From: Janthinobacterium sp. GW456P
GTDB taxonomy: Bacteria > Pseudomonadota > Gammaproteobacteria > Burkholderiales > Burkholderiaceae_D
Direction of reading: 5' to 3'
Length of the DNA stretch: 64,000 bases
Assembly (NCBI RefSeq): GCF_002127655.1
Contig: NZ_NEHB01000003.1
Coordinates: 145,047-209,046 of the forward strand
Both the position numbers and the translations under genes were made by a program. How positions within the stretch are numbered: the first letter of the stretch is position 1; the number at the start of each line of letters is the position of its first letter. Of this stretch, positions 63,876 to 64,000 are shown piece by piece. Below the pieces are notes generated by a model. That model was not told the origin of the DNA, ran no database searches, and saw only the letters and a list, made by a program, of their open reading frames with translations.

Positions 63876-64000
63876 ATGAGCGACGATATTATTTTTGAAA
63901 TGCGCGGCATCGAGAAGCGCTTTGGCGCCACGCGCGCGCTGCGCGGCGTGCACCTGACGGTGCGCAGCGGCGAAATCCATGCCGTGATGGGCGAGAACGG
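63876..64000 (+). CDS. Sugar ABC transporter ATP-binding protein, 5' part only
   Basis: Only the first 41 residues are inside the window: [20 protein letters not shown], then [22 protein letters not shown], which runs into a Walker A motif (GENG, presumably continuing AGKST). This start is typical of RbsA/XylG/MglA-type double ATPases. AAGGAAGGA lies six bases before the ATG. It should be followed by a permease outside the window. Confidence 0.9.
   Translation, partial: MSDDIIFEMRGIEKRFGATRALRGVHLTVRSGEIHAVMGEN

Noticed and set aside
1-64000. CRISPR arrays, rRNA, tRNA genes and complete insertion sequences
   Set aside because: No regularly spaced repeats, no rRNA or cloverleaf sequence and no transposase gene were recognised by eye.

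Overview
The window is typical GC-rich betaproteobacterial chromosome. Gene content (cyoABCD beside a RegB/RegA pair, a tmk-holB-tatD block, a second EF-G, ygfZ, a DUF4936-like gene, selenouridine genes) and many overlapping start/stop codons suggest the Oxalobacteraceae, probably Janthinobacterium or a close relative. That placement is inference from gene content; no rRNA or tRNA gene was seen. The 3' end cuts through a sugar ABC transporter ATPase gene.

Layout. 0.2-2.6 kb (-): lipoprotein, exported protein and glutamine cyclotransferase. 2.7-4.8 kb: LysR regulator divergent from a CidA/CidB-type pair. 4.8-6.7 kb: TetR regulator divergent from a TetX-like flavin monooxygenase, with a perfect operator-like palindrome between them. 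6.8-12.9 kb (+): a selenium locus with mnmH, selD, a putative selenate ABC transporter (binding protein, ATPase, two permeases) and a small unknown protein. 13-14.5 kb: small exported proteins and a GNAT acetyltransferase. 14.6-21.4 kb (-): cyoABCD, surf1, regB, regA as one overlapping operon for a bo3-type quinol oxidase and its likely redox control. 21.6-23.5 kb: MFS transporter and Hsp20. 23.8-35.5 kb: a large phosphorelay cluster with four histidine kinases (three hybrid, one with an N-terminal receiver domain) and a CheR, including two paralogous hybrid kinases placed tail to tail.

36.6-40.4 kb is different: lower GC, short genes of unknown function (a YAGPGG-repeat lipoprotein, an NTF2-like protein, a WxxGxW-like peptide, an HNH-like zinc protein), repeated intergenic motifs and a 139-bp MITE-like element. 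It looks like an accessory, cassette-like islet. 40.4-45.7 kb: SRPBCC protein, then a MarR-EmrB-OMF-HlyD tripartite efflux operon. 45.9-49.4 kb: a stand-alone second EF-G and outer-membrane phospholipase A. 49.4-56.8 kb (-): small proteins, a PRMT-like methyltransferase, ankyrin protein, tatD, carbonic anhydrase, a VOC protein, holB, tmk and mltG. 56.9-59.1 kb: ygfZ, a DUF4936-like gene and an NRDE/TANGO2 gene. 59.2-64 kb: a LacI-controlled pentose operon (regulator, xylulokinase, transaldolase, sugar ABC transporter) whose promoter overlaps a perfect 32-bp palindrome.

Three REPIN-like elements built on GTAGGTCGGATTAG (9.9, 45.8, 59.1 kb) recur. Two of them supply the TAG stop codon of the adjacent gene.
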